A stretch of 64,000 nt of DNA from Mammaliicoccus sciuri (GTDB taxonomy: Bacteria; Bacillota; Bacilli; Staphylococcales; Staphylococcaceae), in contig NZ_PPQD01000018.1 of the NCBI RefSeq assembly GCF_002901825.1, forward strand, positions 125,252 to 189,251. The letters are read 5' to 3'. Positions 18,710 to 27,998 of the stretch are shown one piece after another. Every line of letters begins with the position of its first letter. Within the stretch, counting starts at the first letter, position 1. The translations under genes and the position numbers were made by a program. The notes under the pieces are model-generated. The model made no database searches and had not been told where the DNA came from. It worked only from the letters and a program-made list of their open reading frames with translations.

Positions 18710-20230
18710 TTAGAACAGTCCTGCAGGCTTCTCGTCATAACTCACGAGTAAGTTTTTAGTTTGTTGATAATGTTCTAACATCATCTTATGGTTCTCACGG
18801 CCAATACCACTCATTTTATAACCACCGAAAGCAGCGTGAGCTGGATAAGTATGGTAGTTATTCACCCATACACGACCTGCTTGGATTCCTCTACCAAAGC
18901 GATAAGCTTTATTTTGGTTTCTAGTCCAAATACCTGCACCTAAACCATATAAAGTATCATTCGCCATTTCTAAAGCTTCTTCATCGTCTTTAAATGTTGC
19001 TAATGATAATACTGGTCCAAAGATTTCTTCTTGGAATATTCTCATATTTTGTGTGCCTTTAAATATTGTTGGTTCAATATAGAAACCATTTTCTAATTCT
19101 CCAGCTTCTTCTCTTACATTACCACCAACTAATACTTCTGCACCTTCTTGTTTACCAATATCTAAATAGCTCTTAATTTTTTCAGCTTGTTCTTGTGACG
19201 TTTGTGCACCCAGCATTGTTTCTGGATCTAGAGGATTACCTGTCTTAATTTGTTTTACACGCTCGATACATTTTTCGATAAATTTATCATAAATATCTTC
19301 ATGTACCAATGCTCTTGATGGACATGTACATACTTCACCTTGGTTAAGTGCGAACATCACTAATCCTTCAACAGCTTTATCTAAGAAGTCATCATCTTCA
19401 TCCATAATATCTTTGAAGAAGATATTTGGTGATTTACCACCTAATTCAAGTGTTACTGGAATTAAGTTTTGACTCGCATTTTGCATGATGATACGACCAG
19501 TAGTTGTTTCACCCGTAAATGCAACTTTATTAATATTTTCATGTGTCGCTAAAGCTTGTCCTGCTTCCGCACCAAAACCATTTACAACATTAATCAATCC
19601 TTCTGGTAATAAGTCTTGAATCAGTTCAATAAAATGTAAAATAGAAACAGGTGTTTGTTCTGCTGGTTTAAGTACAACAGCATTACCTGTTACGATTGCT
19701 GGCGCTAACTTCCAAGTAGCCATTAATAACGGGAAGTTCCATGGAATAATTTGACCAACTACTCCAATAGGTTCCTTAAAGTGATACGCTACTGTATTGT
19801 CGTCAATTTGAGAGATTGCCCCTTCTTCTGCTCTGACAACTCCAGCAAAGTATCTAAAATGATCTACAACTAATGGTAAATCAGCTGCTAGACATTCTCT
19901 AATAGGTTTACCATTATCAAATGTTTCAATAACTGCTAATTCTTCTAAATTTTCTTCAATACGATCTGCTATATCTAAGAGTAATTGCGAATGTTCAGCT
20001 GGCGACTTTTTCGCCCACTCAACTTGTGCTTTATGTGCTGCTTTAACTGCTTCATCTATATCTTCTTTTGTAGAACGAGGAATTTTTGCATATACTTCAC
20101 CAGTTACTGGCGATCCATTATCAAAGAATTCACCATTTTTAGGATCCACCCATTTACCACCGATAAAGTTCTGATACTTGTCTTTAACTTTGTATTTTGC
20201 ATTTGCTGCAGTTGGATATTCAAAAGCCAT
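18710..20230 (-). CDS. aldA: NAD-dependent aldehyde dehydrogenase
   Basis: A 506-residue aldehyde dehydrogenase with the full catalytic set: the PWNFPL NAD-fold motif, base Glu262 in LELGGKSPN, nucleophile Cys301 in [10 protein letters not shown], and GRVWVNNYH near the end. The sequence and the coupled DUF779 gene place it in the AldA/ExaC (acetaldehyde and broad aldehyde) group that feeds acetate formation. A good cre box lies about 45-60 nt upstream of the ATG, predicting catabolite repression by CcpA. GGGAGG ribosome site. Confidence 0.92.
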   Translation of the reverse strand: MAFEYPTAANAKYKVKDKYQNFIGGKWVDPKNGEFFDNGSPVTGEVYAKIPRSTKEDIDEAVKAAHKAQVEWAKKSPAEHSQLLLDIADRIEENLEELAVIETFDNGKPIRECLAADLPLVVDHFRYFAGVVRAEEGAISQIDDNTVAYHFKEPIGVVGQIIPWNFPLLMATWKLAPAIVTGNAVVLKPAEQTPVSILHFIELIQDLLPEGLINVVNGFGAEAGQALATHENINKVAFTGETTTGRIIMQNASQNLIPVTLELGGKSPNIFFKDIMDEDDDFLDKAVEGLVMFALNQGEVCTCPSRALVHEDIYDKFIEKCIERVKQIKTGNPLDPETMLGAQTSQEQAEKIKSYLDIGKQEGAEVLVGGNVREEAGELENGFYIEPTIFKGTQNMRIFQEEIFGPVLSLATFKDDEEALEMANDTLYGLGAGIWTRNQNKAYRFGRGIQAGRVWVNNYHTYPAHAAFGGYKMSGIGRENHKMMLEHYQQTKNLLVSYDEKPAGLF

Positions 20231-20275
20231 ATTAAAACGCCTCCCTTAAATTGATTACAGTTTAATTTTAATCTA

Positions 20276-20290
20276 CGGAAGCGCTTACAT
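20276..20290 (-). promoter_or_regulatory. cre box upstream of aldA
   Basis: On the minus strand ATGTAAGCGCTTCCG matches the CcpA consensus WTGNAANCGNWNNCW at 14 of 15 positions (only the last base differs). Confidence 0.75.
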
Positions 20291-20356
20291 CAACTAAAAT
20301 GCATTTTATATTATTAATAAAAATTTAAATAAAAAGTTACAAATAACTATATAAAT

Positions 20357-20389
20357 AGCGTCTGGAGCATAAACTTATGTACAGACGCT
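20357..20389 (-). terminator. Weak hairpin between lipoprotein gene and aldA
   Basis: An 8-bp perfect stem AGCGTCTG/CAGACGCT with a 17-nt loop; only a broken T-run follows on the minus strand. It is the only candidate terminator for the lipoprotein gene ending at 20547. Confidence 0.45.
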
Positions 20390-20424
20390 TTAATGTCGTT
20401 ATATGAAATTTATTGAGATACTGC

Positions 20425-20540
20425 TAACTGTCAGAATTTCGAATTGTGGTAATTAGAATGCGCTAACTTCCATTATTCTGAATTGTGGTAATTAGAAAAT
20501 ACTCACCTAGGGACATTTCTCCAAATTCTGTCCCTAACGA
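20425..20540. repeat. Intergenic repeat: two ~39-bp units plus GGGACA hairpin
   Basis: GAATTGTGGTAATTAGAA occurs at 20441-20458 and 20480-20497 (period 39), each preceded by a TAACT word. It is followed by AGGGACA (20509-20515) and its complement TGTCCCT (20529-20535), a 7-bp hairpin. The same assembly recurs once at 55515-55590. The 316-nt gap 20231-20546 otherwise holds only the cre site and a weak hairpin. Confidence 0.75.
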
Positions 20541-20546
20541 CACCCG

Positions 20547-22118
20547 TTATTGTACATTTAATGTGGTTTTAGCTATCACGTTGCCGCCTGATAAGACTTC
20601 AACTTCTACTTCGTTGTCTGCTTCGTTTGCTATTTTGGATTTAAAATACCAATCAGTTACTCCGTTTTTAATTTTTGGTGATACTGAACTTGAAACTCCT
20701 GGTGCTTGTCCGTCAAACATACCTACTTCTCGTCCGTCTTTGTTTTTGATAGACAACTGAAATTTATTATTTACTAATTTCGATTCATCGACATGGACTG
20801 TTATTTCAAATTTCTCTTGTTTTTGAACGGATGATGGCATTTCAAATGTACCTTCTTCGCTATTGGATGTTTGATTATTATTTTGTTGCTTAGAACTAGA
20901 CGTCGTTGATTGATCAGCTTTATTATTTTTACTTTCTGAGTTTGCACCATAACTTCCAGATGCATAAGTTGAGGAATCATACCATTTATAGCCTTGTTTA
21001 GGTGTTCCCCAAGGTTCTTTTTCATTTTCTCTACTATTCTCAGGTTGTTCAAAATTCAATAAATTAGTCTTATCATCAAGTTGAACATTCATGGTTGATA
21101 AATCTTGGTCATCATCTTTTTTATTTAACCAATCTACAATTTGCATAATCATTTTTTGGTTATCTTCTTCTTTAAATCCATCATAAGTCTTTTTAGTTTC
21201 TCCGTTGTCTTCACGTTTATACTTTGGTGACTTGTCTTCTACCATTGAAGAATCGCCTATAAATGCGCCTTTACCTTTAGAAACTTTACTCACAGCAATA
21301 TATGGACCTTCATTGCGGCCACCACCATTGTATATGCCTTGGTCTACTGCATGATTCCATGCATCATCTTTTGATAATTTAGGAACAAAAGCGACACCTT
21401 TTGCTTTATCAGGATCTGTAATAGCGATTGTTGAACCGGCATGCATCGATACTGCTTTAACACCTTTAGTAATTCCGAAGCTATCTTTTTCATCTGCCAA
21501 ATCATCAACTTTAATGTTACCTAATGCATTGTATCTAAATCTCAAGCCAAAGACTTCGTTTAAGAAATCTCTACTTTGAATATCTTTCATCTTATCTGAG
21601 GAGCTTTCTTCAGCGTTCATGCCTTTTGTAGGATTATCAAAAGCACCTCTTCTATAACCATTCATCACTTCTGAAGAATCATATCGATTAAAGTTTCTAT
21701 CGGCATTATAATGATCACTAATCATTAATATACTTCCACCAGACTTCACATATTGCTCTATAGCATCTTGTTCACTCGCTTTAAGTGGATTATTAGCCTC
21801 TGGAATAACAACGACTTCATAATCTTTCATCTTATCATAATTTAATAATTGGTTATATCCTAAATCTGTTACTTCATAGTTTTCTTTCGTTAATGCATCA
21901 GCAAAATCAGAAAAGCCACCATTAATGACCCAATCTGCACTGCCTGCTGTTTGACCATGTGCACTATCAAACAAGACTTTCCCTTTAATGTCATCACTTT
22001 TAGGTGATAATACAATTTTTCCATCTTTGCCTTCTTTCTCAGTTACGTCATTTGAACAACCCGCAATAACAAAGACAATCAATGTTATTAAACTCCATAT
22101 CGACAGTTTAGACCTCAT
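20547..22118 (-). CDS. Large lipoprotein with GldG/IFT52-like (ThuA/GATase-like) domain
   Basis: A 523-residue lipoprotein: signal peptide 1-20 with lipobox IAGC, lipidated Cys21. Residues about 40-310 carry a Rossmann-like domain (KVLFDSAHGQTAG, DYEVVVIPEANNPL, YVKSGGSILMISDH) resembling the GldG/IFT52 or DUF4350 group. A low-complexity Ser/Asn/Gln linker follows (about 375-425), then a C-terminal beta-sandwich-like domain (about 430-523). It should sit on the outer face of the membrane. No function can be named. The ATG follows a structured intergenic hairpin. Confidence 0.65.
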   Translation of the reverse strand: MRSKLSIWSLITLIVFVIAGCSNDVTEKEGKDGKIVLSPKSDDIKGKVLFDSAHGQTAGSADWVINGGFSDFADALTKENYEVTDLGYNQLLNYDKMKDYEVVVIPEANNPLKASEQDAIEQYVKSGGSILMISDHYNADRNFNRYDSSEVMNGYRRGAFDNPTKGMNAEESSSDKMKDIQSRDFLNEVFGLRFRYNALGNIKVDDLADEKDSFGITKGVKAVSMHAGSTIAITDPDKAKGVAFVPKLSKDDAWNHAVDQGIYNGGGRNEGPYIAVSKVSKGKGAFIGDSSMVEDKSPKYKREDNGETKKTYDGFKEEDNQKMIMQIVDWLNKKDDDQDLSTMNVQLDDKTNLLNFEQPENSRENEKEPWGTPKQGYKWYDSSTYASGSYGANSESKNNKADQSTTSSSKQQNNNQTSNSEEGTFEMPSSVQKQEKFEITVHVDESKLVNNKFQLSIKNKDGREVGMFDGQAPGVSSSVSPKIKNGVTDWYFKSKIANEADNEVEVEVLSGGNVIAKTTLNVQ

Positions 22119-22144
22119 TATATTTCTCCTTATGTATAAAATAT

Positions 22145-22194
22145 GGAGCGAGTGAGAAATCTTTTATACTTAAAAGATTTCATCATCCCGCTCC
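22145..22194. other. Two-tier hairpin between lipoprotein-cluster genes
   Basis: An inner perfect 11-bp stem GAAATCTTTTA/TAAAAGATTTC with a 4-nt loop (22156-22181) sits inside an outer GGAGCG/CGCTCC stem (22145-22150, 22189-22194). No T-run follows on either strand, so it may be a processing, stability or attenuation element rather than a plain terminator. Confidence 0.55.
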
Positions 22195-22204
22195 GTTATG
22201 TGTA

Positions 22205-22498
22205 CTATGCTTTTCTAATATATGTTAGCAGTCTAATTGTTACAGGATCAGTATCATAATTTTTAAAGCCTCTAGGAACTTCAATCGTTGCATCAATCAA
22301 ATCATTAACTTCGTTAAAACGATATGTGACTTGATTAATATTAGATTTGCGATTAAAAATTACTGCTTCTGATGGCCAACTTCTAACCTCACCTGTTGTT
22401 GATTGTAATGTTCGACCTGTGATTGTTTCGATTTCATGACCTAATTCTAATAATGTCATTTTTCCGCCTTCAATCAGAACAAATTCTTTTTCGTGCAC
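22205..22498 (-). CDS. Conserved-looking hypothetical protein, 97 aa
   Basis: A 97-residue soluble protein that I do not recognise. It has no signal or membrane segment and mixes charged and aliphatic residues with a strand-rich pattern (VIFNRKSNINQVTYRF, DATIEVPRGF). The proposed GTG start follows GAGGG by 8 nt; an internal ATG 13 codons on also follows a GGCGG. It lies between two lipoprotein genes on the same strand. Function unknown. Confidence 0.55.
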   Translation of the reverse strand: MHEKEFVLIEGGKMTLLELGHEIETITGRTLQSTTGEVRSWPSEAVIFNRKSNINQVTYRFNEVNDLIDATIEVPRGFKNYDTDPVTIRLLTYIRKA

Positions 22499-22566
22499 GA
22501 TGACATCCCTCTTTTCAAATAATCCTTTGTTGTTTATTCCCTAATACAATTCAATCTAAACGCGAC

Positions 22567-23418
22567 CTATAAATCTAATTTAAATGATTTTACTTTATCA
22601 GTTGCATCATCAAATGTAGCAGTTTTACTTACGCCACCGTGTATATTGAAAGTAGCACGGTTATTTTTAAGCGCTTCATAGGCTTTTTGAGAAATTGGAA
22701 TAGATTTTAAACTTTTTGTCTTTTCTCCTGGCTGATATTCATCTGTATTTTCTTTAGACTTTTTCATGTACTTTTCATTGTGAGAGTCTGGTATAAATGA
22801 TGCATAATCAGATCGTTGTTTATGACTGCCATCTTGAATAGACGCCGTATTATCATAGTATAACTTATGATTAGAAGTATTTTCAGTTAATACTTCATAC
22901 ATCACGACATAACCATTTTTCGCACCATTAAAAAGTAAGACCTGTCCTTCAGGCATGTTATGCACTTGGAAAATTTGCAAATGATCAATATTGACTTTCA
23001 TGCCACTGTCTTCAAATTGAAAATGTTTATCTCTAAGATCATGAATGAGTTCAACATCTCCATTTGTTGATGTTCGAATTGTATTAGGAAATGGCTTTTT
23101 TGCTGAGTCCTCTTTACTTTCAGTACTTGAAGTTTCTTTTTTATCTTTAGAATCATCTTTGCTTCTTTTAGATTCTTCTGTATCTGTTTGGTTGCTTTTC
23201 ACTTCATCTTCAAGCTTTTTTAATTGTTCTTCTTTATCTTTAATACTTTCTTTTAACTTTTCATTTTCTTTTTCTAAAGACTTTTTATCTTTTTGATAAT
23301 CTTTAGTCGATTTCTCTAAAGATTTAATTTCTTGTTCTAGATTTTTCTGTTCATCATCATTACCACACGCTGCTAGAATAATTGATGAGCTCACCATAAG
23401 TAAAAGTGCCTTCTTCAT
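22567..23418 (-). CDS. Coiled-coil lipoprotein, DUF5068-like
   Basis: A 283-residue lipoprotein: signal peptide with lipobox LAAC, lipidated Cys18. Residues about 22-75 form a strongly charged coiled coil (EQEIKSLEKSTKDYQKDKKS and on), followed by a Ser/Lys/Asp/Glu-rich linker to about 108. The C-terminal domain (about 110-283) is globular and beta-rich; its features (NGAKNGYVVMYEVLTEN, then repeated polar strands) resemble staphylococcal DUF5068 lipoproteins. The role is unknown. It has its own GGAGG ribosome site and is probably transcribed separately. Confidence 0.7.
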   Translation of the reverse strand: MKKALLLMVSSSIILAACGNDDEQKNLEQEIKSLEKSTKDYQKDKKSLEKENEKLKESIKDKEEQLKKLEDEVKSNQTDTEESKRSKDDSKDKKETSSTESKEDSAKKPFPNTIRTSTNGDVELIHDLRDKHFQFEDSGMKVNIDHLQIFQVHNMPEGQVLLFNGAKNGYVVMYEVLTENTSNHKLYYDNTASIQDGSHKQRSDYASFIPDSHNEKYMKKSKENTDEYQPGEKTKSLKSIPISQKAYEALKNNRATFNIHGGVSKTATFDDATDKVKSFKLDL

Positions 23419-23488
23419 AGGTGTCGCCTCCTATATATAGTCTTAAACATTTTACCACACAACATGTAAGCTATCTATTGAAAACAAA

Positions 23489-25531
23489 CTATATGCTGTT
23501 ACCGAGAACGATCATTTCATCATAATTAACAGATTCTCTTAGTTTGATTGCCATTGAACGACTGACTTTACCTTCTTCTGTTAACTGATTAATCATTTCT
23601 CTTTGAATTCTTAATGCGTAAATTTCCATTTCTGTATATACAGCAGTGTGATTGCCTTTGAAGTAATCAGGCGTTAATCTTTCAACTTTGTTCAAGTAAG
23701 AATCACATACGATGCTAATTTCAAATTCGTTATTGTCATTCATTTCTTCAGTTAATCTTTTAACAACATTGAAATGCACTTCTTTACTTATAAATCTCAT
23801 CTCTTTAATGTTACTTTCAATTGAAAGTGAACTTGTAGCACTGATGAATGTTTTAATTTTTCTACGTCTAATAAACAATTTCAACATTAATTTCGCTTTT
23901 GTATATAAAGAAGCATTTTTAAATGTAGATGAACGTTCTGTAATTTGTCTGTAGTTATCAAATGTACTTTGAGATATTTTATTTTCTTTAATGAGTTTAT
24001 CCAACGTATTGAATTCTGTATCAATCGCAATGCGTTGCATACGTTCTAACTCTTTAATATCTTCATCTTTTTCTTCATTTTCTCTTAAGAATGATAATTG
24101 CATATGATAACTGCGTGTGATTTTACCGTAAATATAGCTTGTTTCTTTACTGTAAAATTCTTGTAGATTTTCTAATGCACTTTCAATTAATAAAATTTTC
24201 GCTTCGTTAAATGTTAGTAAACTTTGATCTTTCGGTTTAGCTTTTGGTGTAACGAGCGGTAATATTAATTGTGCGAGTACAAGACTGATTAAAATAACAC
24301 CTGTTGCGATAAACAATAGATGATCACGATAAATAAAATCAGTGTGTTCTGACAATTTAAATGGCAACATCAATGCAATTGCTAATGAAATGGTACCGTG
24401 AACACCACAAACCGTCATAATAAACGCATATTTAAAGCGATTTGGTTTATCTACTTGAGATTCTGGGGCAATATCTTTACCCGTATTTAACATTTTAGAA
24501 AATCGACTTTCTGGTAAATAGAAATATGGATATGAAATAAGCACCCAAATATATCTAAATAGATACACTAATGCAGCTACAAATAATGTAATACCTATCA
24601 CATGCATAATTTCATGTTGTGGTTCTTCTAATATATTAATCATGACTTCAGGTATTAAGAAACCTAATAAAATAAATACAAAACCGTTTAATAAATAACT
24701 CAGTAAATCCCAAGTATGATTATATGTTACTTGCTCTTTCGTTGTTGCTTGAGCAATTCTATCTTTTTCGACACCGTGAATTAAACCTGCAATAACTGCA
24801 GCAATAATACCTGATGAATGGAATGTTTCAGCAATAATATAAACTAAAAATGGTGTAATAACCTGGATGAACGTAAGCATATTACCGTTATTAATACCAT
24901 TTCGTGTTAAATAAACACGTAACTGTACAACACCATAACCAATGATTAGCCCAACAATTGCGCCACCGATTGCAGTTATAAAGAACTGTCCAACTGCACC
25001 GGTTAAGGAGAATGAACCACCTACTAATGCGGCTAATGCAATCTTAAATGATAAGATACCTGCAGCATCATTTAGTAAAGATTCACCTTCTAATATGGTC
25101 ATAGATCCTTTAGGCAATAATTTACCTTTCGCAATAGCTTGAACTGCTACCGCATCTGTAGGTGAAACAATAGCACCAATCGCGAAACATGCAGCTAATG
25201 GTAATTCTGGCCAGATAATATGTAATAAGAAGCCAAGACCAATAACTGTTGAGAATACAAGCACTAATGCCATTGACATAACGGGTTTCAAATACCTCGC
25301 TAAATGAACACGCGATACCGAAATACCTTCTAAAAATAGCAACGGTGCAATAATACCTACCATAAATACTTCTGACTCAAAATTTAATTCAACTGGAATT
25401 GGAGATAAGAATATAACAAAACCAATTATAATTTGAACAAAACTTAAAGGTATTTTAGAAATATAATGATGTATGATTGAACTTAGAATAATACCCATGA
25501 TGAACCATAAAAAACCTTCAAATATGGCCAT
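23489..25531 (-). CDS. Na+/H+ antiporter, CPA1 (NhaP) family
   Basis: A 680-residue cation:proton antiporter. About 12 hydrophobic segments fill residues 1-425 and include the CPA1 ion-site motif AIVSPTDAVAVQAIAKG and GESLLNDAAGIL. A 250-residue cytoplasmic C-terminal region (about 435-680), charged and helical, probably regulates it. The protein exchanges Na+ or K+ for H+ in pH and salt homeostasis (family knowledge). It is the last gene of an apparent operon TSUP-GNAT-antiporter (gaps of 11 and 18 nt). Confidence 0.9.
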   Translation of the reverse strand: MAIFEGFLWFIMGIILSSIIHHYISKIPLSFVQIIIGFVIFLSPIPVELNFESEVFMVGIIAPLLFLEGISVSRVHLARYLKPVMSMALVLVFSTVIGLGFLLHIIWPELPLAACFAIGAIVSPTDAVAVQAIAKGKLLPKGSMTILEGESLLNDAAGILSFKIALAALVGGSFSLTGAVGQFFITAIGGAIVGLIIGYGVVQLRVYLTRNGINNGNMLTFIQVITPFLVYIIAETFHSSGIIAAVIAGLIHGVEKDRIAQATTKEQVTYNHTWDLLSYLLNGFVFILLGFLIPEVMINILEEPQHEIMHVIGITLFVAALVYLFRYIWVLISYPYFYLPESRFSKMLNTGKDIAPESQVDKPNRFKYAFIMTVCGVHGTISLAIALMLPFKLSEHTDFIYRDHLLFIATGVILISLVLAQLILPLVTPKAKPKDQSLLTFNEAKILLIESALENLQEFYSKETSYIYGKITRSYHMQLSFLRENEEKDEDIKELERMQRIAIDTEFNTLDKLIKENKISQSTFDNYRQITERSSTFKNASLYTKAKLMLKLFIRRRKIKTFISATSSLSIESNIKEMRFISKEVHFNVVKRLTEEMNDNNEFEISIVCDSYLNKVERLTPDYFKGNHTAVYTEMEIYALRIQREMINQLTEEGKVSRSMAIKLRESVNYDEMIVLGNSI

Positions 25532-25549
25532 AAAATTCCTCTCTTCTGT

Positions 25550-25987
25550 TTAAAATAGCTTTTTACGCATAATAACTTTTTCAACTTCGTAGTCCATTGA
25601 TTCATTTAAATGAATCATTGTTTTATTGTGAGCATGGACTGTTGAAACGATGGTATACGCACCCATATCTTTTGCCCACTTTTCTATTTCTCGTTTCAAA
25701 GCGGTTGCTATACCGTTATTTCTTTGACTTTTATCTACGAGAAGGTTGTATATCTTAACCTCTCGATCATGAACATTATATTTCGCCCATATAAAACCGA
25801 TACATTCATCTTGAATTAAAGCACCTTTCAAAACACTCTTCTCATATTCAAGAGACCGCTTTATCGCCTCATATTCCAATGATGTAGCAAGTTTCAAACT
25901 TTGATTTTCCTCTTTAAATGATGAAGCAGCCATTTCACTAATGTTATAAATCATTGCGTCATCTTCTATATTTTTTATGACAACCAT
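25550..25987 (-). CDS. GNAT-family acetyltransferase
   Basis: A 145-residue N-acetyltransferase with the acetyl-CoA binding pattern KSQRNNGIATALKREIEKWA and a terminal VHAHNKTMIHLNESMDYEVEKVIMRKKL, typical of GNAT proteins where residue NxxxxxxxxxxGF/Y closes the fold. The substrate is unknown. It is sandwiched between a TSUP exporter and an NhaP antiporter with short gaps, so all three are probably one transcript. Confidence 0.85.
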   Translation of the reverse strand: MVVIKNIEDDAMIYNISEMAASSFKEENQSLKLATSLEYEAIKRSLEYEKSVLKGALIQDECIGFIWAKYNVHDREVKIYNLLVDKSQRNNGIATALKREIEKWAKDMGAYTIVSTVHAHNKTMIHLNESMDYEVEKVIMRKKLF

Positions 25988-25998
25988 TTTTAACCTAC

Positions 25999-26760
25999 CT
26001 AATTATTCTCGATTAGTAACTTAATTGCTAAAATAAATATGATAATAAACATCACAATTTTCAGTTTCTTTTCAGGTAAAGAAACCGTTAAACGACCACC
26101 AATAAAGCCACCTAGACCTGAACCAAGTGCTAAGCTTATGGCAAATGGCCAATTAACATAACCTTGAAAAATAAAAACAAAAGTAGATAATGATAAGTAA
26201 ATCGTTATAACTAACGTCTTCATACATTGAACTTCTGCATAAGTCAGTCTTGGCATAATTAAATTTAAAGCGATAATAAATAAAAATCCTACAGCAGCTT
26301 GAACAATGCCACCATAAATACCAAGTGCTAGAAAAACAATAATAAGAAGGAAAATTCTAAAGGCAGATAATTTTTCAGATTGTTTTTGTGTATCTTTCCA
26401 TCTGGTAGGAATAATCATAACGATTAAAACGAGAAGCATAATAATACCTAACATGCGGTTAAAGACAGCATCCGGGAGATTTATAGCGTAATGAACGCCG
26501 ATAAAAGAGCCAATTAAAGCAGGCACACTTAACATCAAACTCAACTTAACATTTTTCATACCTTTTATGTAAAACACATATAAGCCTAATAAATTTTGAA
26601 CTAAAATCGCAACCCTGTTCGATGCATTCGCAACAGTAGTTGGTAATCCAAAAAATATAAGTAACGGCAAGACAATTAACGAGCCACCAGCCGATACAAT
26701 ATTAATCGTTCCTGCAAAAATCCCTACTAAAAAGATAATAAATAATGTCATAATCTCCAA
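25999..26760 (-). CDS. TSUP (TauE/SafE) family membrane transporter
   Basis: A sulphite/anion exporter-type protein of about 253 residues with eight hydrophobic segments, the family's N-terminal GTINIVSAGGSLIVLP and C-terminal repeat SLALGSGLGGFIGGRLTVSLPEK. Substrates of TSUP proteins are sulphur-containing anions, but cannot be fixed here. An ATG at 26805 is open, but the ribosome site GGTGG fits the TTG at 26760, giving a start close to the usual MTLF-type N-terminus. First gene of the TSUP-GNAT-NhaP unit. Confidence 0.83.
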   Translation of the reverse strand: MEIMTLFIIFLVGIFAGTINIVSAGGSLIVLPLLIFFGLPTTVANASNRVAILVQNLLGLYVFYIKGMKNVKLSLMLSVPALIGSFIGVHYAINLPDAVFNRMLGIIMLLVLIVMIIPTRWKDTQKQSEKLSAFRIFLLIIVFLALGIYGGIVQAAVGFLFIIALNLIMPRLTYAEVQCMKTLVITIYLSLSTFVFIFQGYVNWPFAISLALGSGLGGFIGGRLTVSLPEKKLKIVMFIIIFILAIKLLIENN

Positions 26761-26894
26761 GACTACACCACCTGTTACATTTAATAATATCGAAAAATTA
26801 ATCATCTGTAAAAAGTATAAACCTCAAATTTGTAATGTTTTATTAGAAAATACTTGTTAGAATAAAATTATTGATAACAGAAAGGAAAACGCTG

Positions 26895-27578
26895 ATGAAA
26901 AAATCAACACGCGACCTTATAATAGAAAACAACGTAAAACGATTAAGACTCAATAGTCACGATAGAGAAGTTTACGAAAATTATATAACATATGTACGCG
27001 CAAATTTGAGCATCAATGAATATGACTCAGAGAAAATGTTGCTCAATATACTTAATCATTTATTAAGTGCCGAAAAAGATGGCATGCATGCCATGGAATT
27101 TTTTGAACATGATCCAAAAAAACATGCCGACACGATGATTAGAAATATGCCTAATAGAACATTCCAGAATATATTTAAATTCATCGGATTACACATCCTT
27201 ATATTGTTAGGTGTCTTCTCATTCATAAGAGGATTCACAGGATTCTTCACACAAGTTGAATTCACTTACCTCTATACTTTCCTCATCACCTTTGTAACAG
27301 GATTTACGATGATTTTTATATTTATATGGATGATATTTAAAGTCGTTCAAATACGAATATATAGCGAATCCAATTGGACAACCATGATTACTAATATATT
27401 GATATTCGGGACATTAGTTGTGACGATACTAGCCTTTTATTTACCAGGCGTCTATTTACAATTAGGACCTAAAATATATACATCGAATTGGGCATATATC
27501 ATACTTTCGTTCATACTAACACCACTAGGATTATATATAGATCACCACAGAAAAATAGACCAGCCTGATTCAAGGTAA
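26895..27578 (+). CDS. DUF1129-like membrane protein
   Basis: About 227 residues from the ATG preferred here (AAAGGAA ribosome site; an upstream in-frame TTG at 26871 lacks one). The N-terminal 85 residues are soluble and helical (NNVKRLRLNSHDREVYENYITYVRANL), followed by four membrane segments (about 100-120, 125-150, 165-185, 195-215). The layout fits the DUF1129 family of Gram-positive membrane proteins with unknown function. It is divergent from the TSUP operon and ends at a strong terminator. Confidence 0.72.
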   Translation: MKKSTRDLIIENNVKRLRLNSHDREVYENYITYVRANLSINEYDSEKMLLNILNHLLSAEKDGMHAMEFFEHDPKKHADTMIRNMPNRTFQNIFKFIGLHILILLGVFSFIRGFTGFFTQVEFTYLYTFLITFVTGFTMIFIFIWMIFKVVQIRIYSESNWTTMITNILIFGTLVVTILAFYLPGVYLQLGPKIYTSNWAYIILSFILTPLGLYIDHHRKIDQPDSR

Positions 27579-27609
27579 ATAGGACAAGCGAAGCAGGACA
27601 ATAGAGCAG

Positions 27610-27647
27610 AACAAGCGGAACCATCATTGATTATGGTTCCGCTTGTT
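27610..27647 (+). terminator. Terminator of the DUF1129-like gene
   Basis: A perfect 15-bp stem AACAAGCGGAACCAT with its complement, 8-nt loop, followed by a short T-rich run. Confidence 0.88.
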
Positions 27648-27675
27648 TCATTTAATGTGGTATTAGGAAATTACC

Positions 27676-27990
27676 AGGCCGATAATTTATTTTATCGGCC
27701 TGCAAATCTCGTTTTCGGGTCGATATTTATTTTTATCGGCCTGCAAATCTCGTTTTCGGGTCGATATTTATTTTTATCGGCATGCAAATCTCGTTTTCGG
27801 GTCGATAATTTATTTTATCGGCATGCAAATCTCGTTTTCGGGTCGATATTTATTTTTATCGGCCTGGTAATCTCGTTTCTGGACCGGTAATTTTATTTAT
27901 CGGTCCACATTTCTTATTTCTGGACCGGTAATTTTATTTATCGGTCCACATTTCTTATTTCTGGACCGTAAATTTTTTTATCGGTCCAGA
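27676..27990. repeat. 41-bp hairpin repeat array, family A
   Basis: Eight units with a period of about 41 bp lie between two convergent genes. Each unit contains an A/T-only loop flanked by complementary arms: CAGGCCGATAA/TTATCGGCCTG in the first, TCGATA/TATCGG in the middle ones and GGACCG/CGGTCC in the last three, joined by AAATCTCGTTTTCGG-type linkers. The array fills most of 27579-27998. The same family recurs at 62825-63083. A spurious open frame through it is not a gene. Confidence 0.9.
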
Positions 27991-27998
27991 AAGTCACT

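Noticed and set aside
20801-21052. Open frame in another minus-strand frame inside the large lipoprotein gene
   Set aside because: Lies wholly in the low-complexity linker of the lipoprotein; low-complexity shadow.
26760-26805. Longer N-terminus for the TSUP protein from the upstream ATG
   Set aside because: No ribosome site precedes that ATG, whereas GGTGG is correctly placed for the TTG at 26760.
27627-27890. Open frame of 87 codons across the hairpin array, plus strand
   Set aside because: Its sequence is only the translated 41-bp repeat; there is no ribosome site and the residues repeat with the DNA unit.
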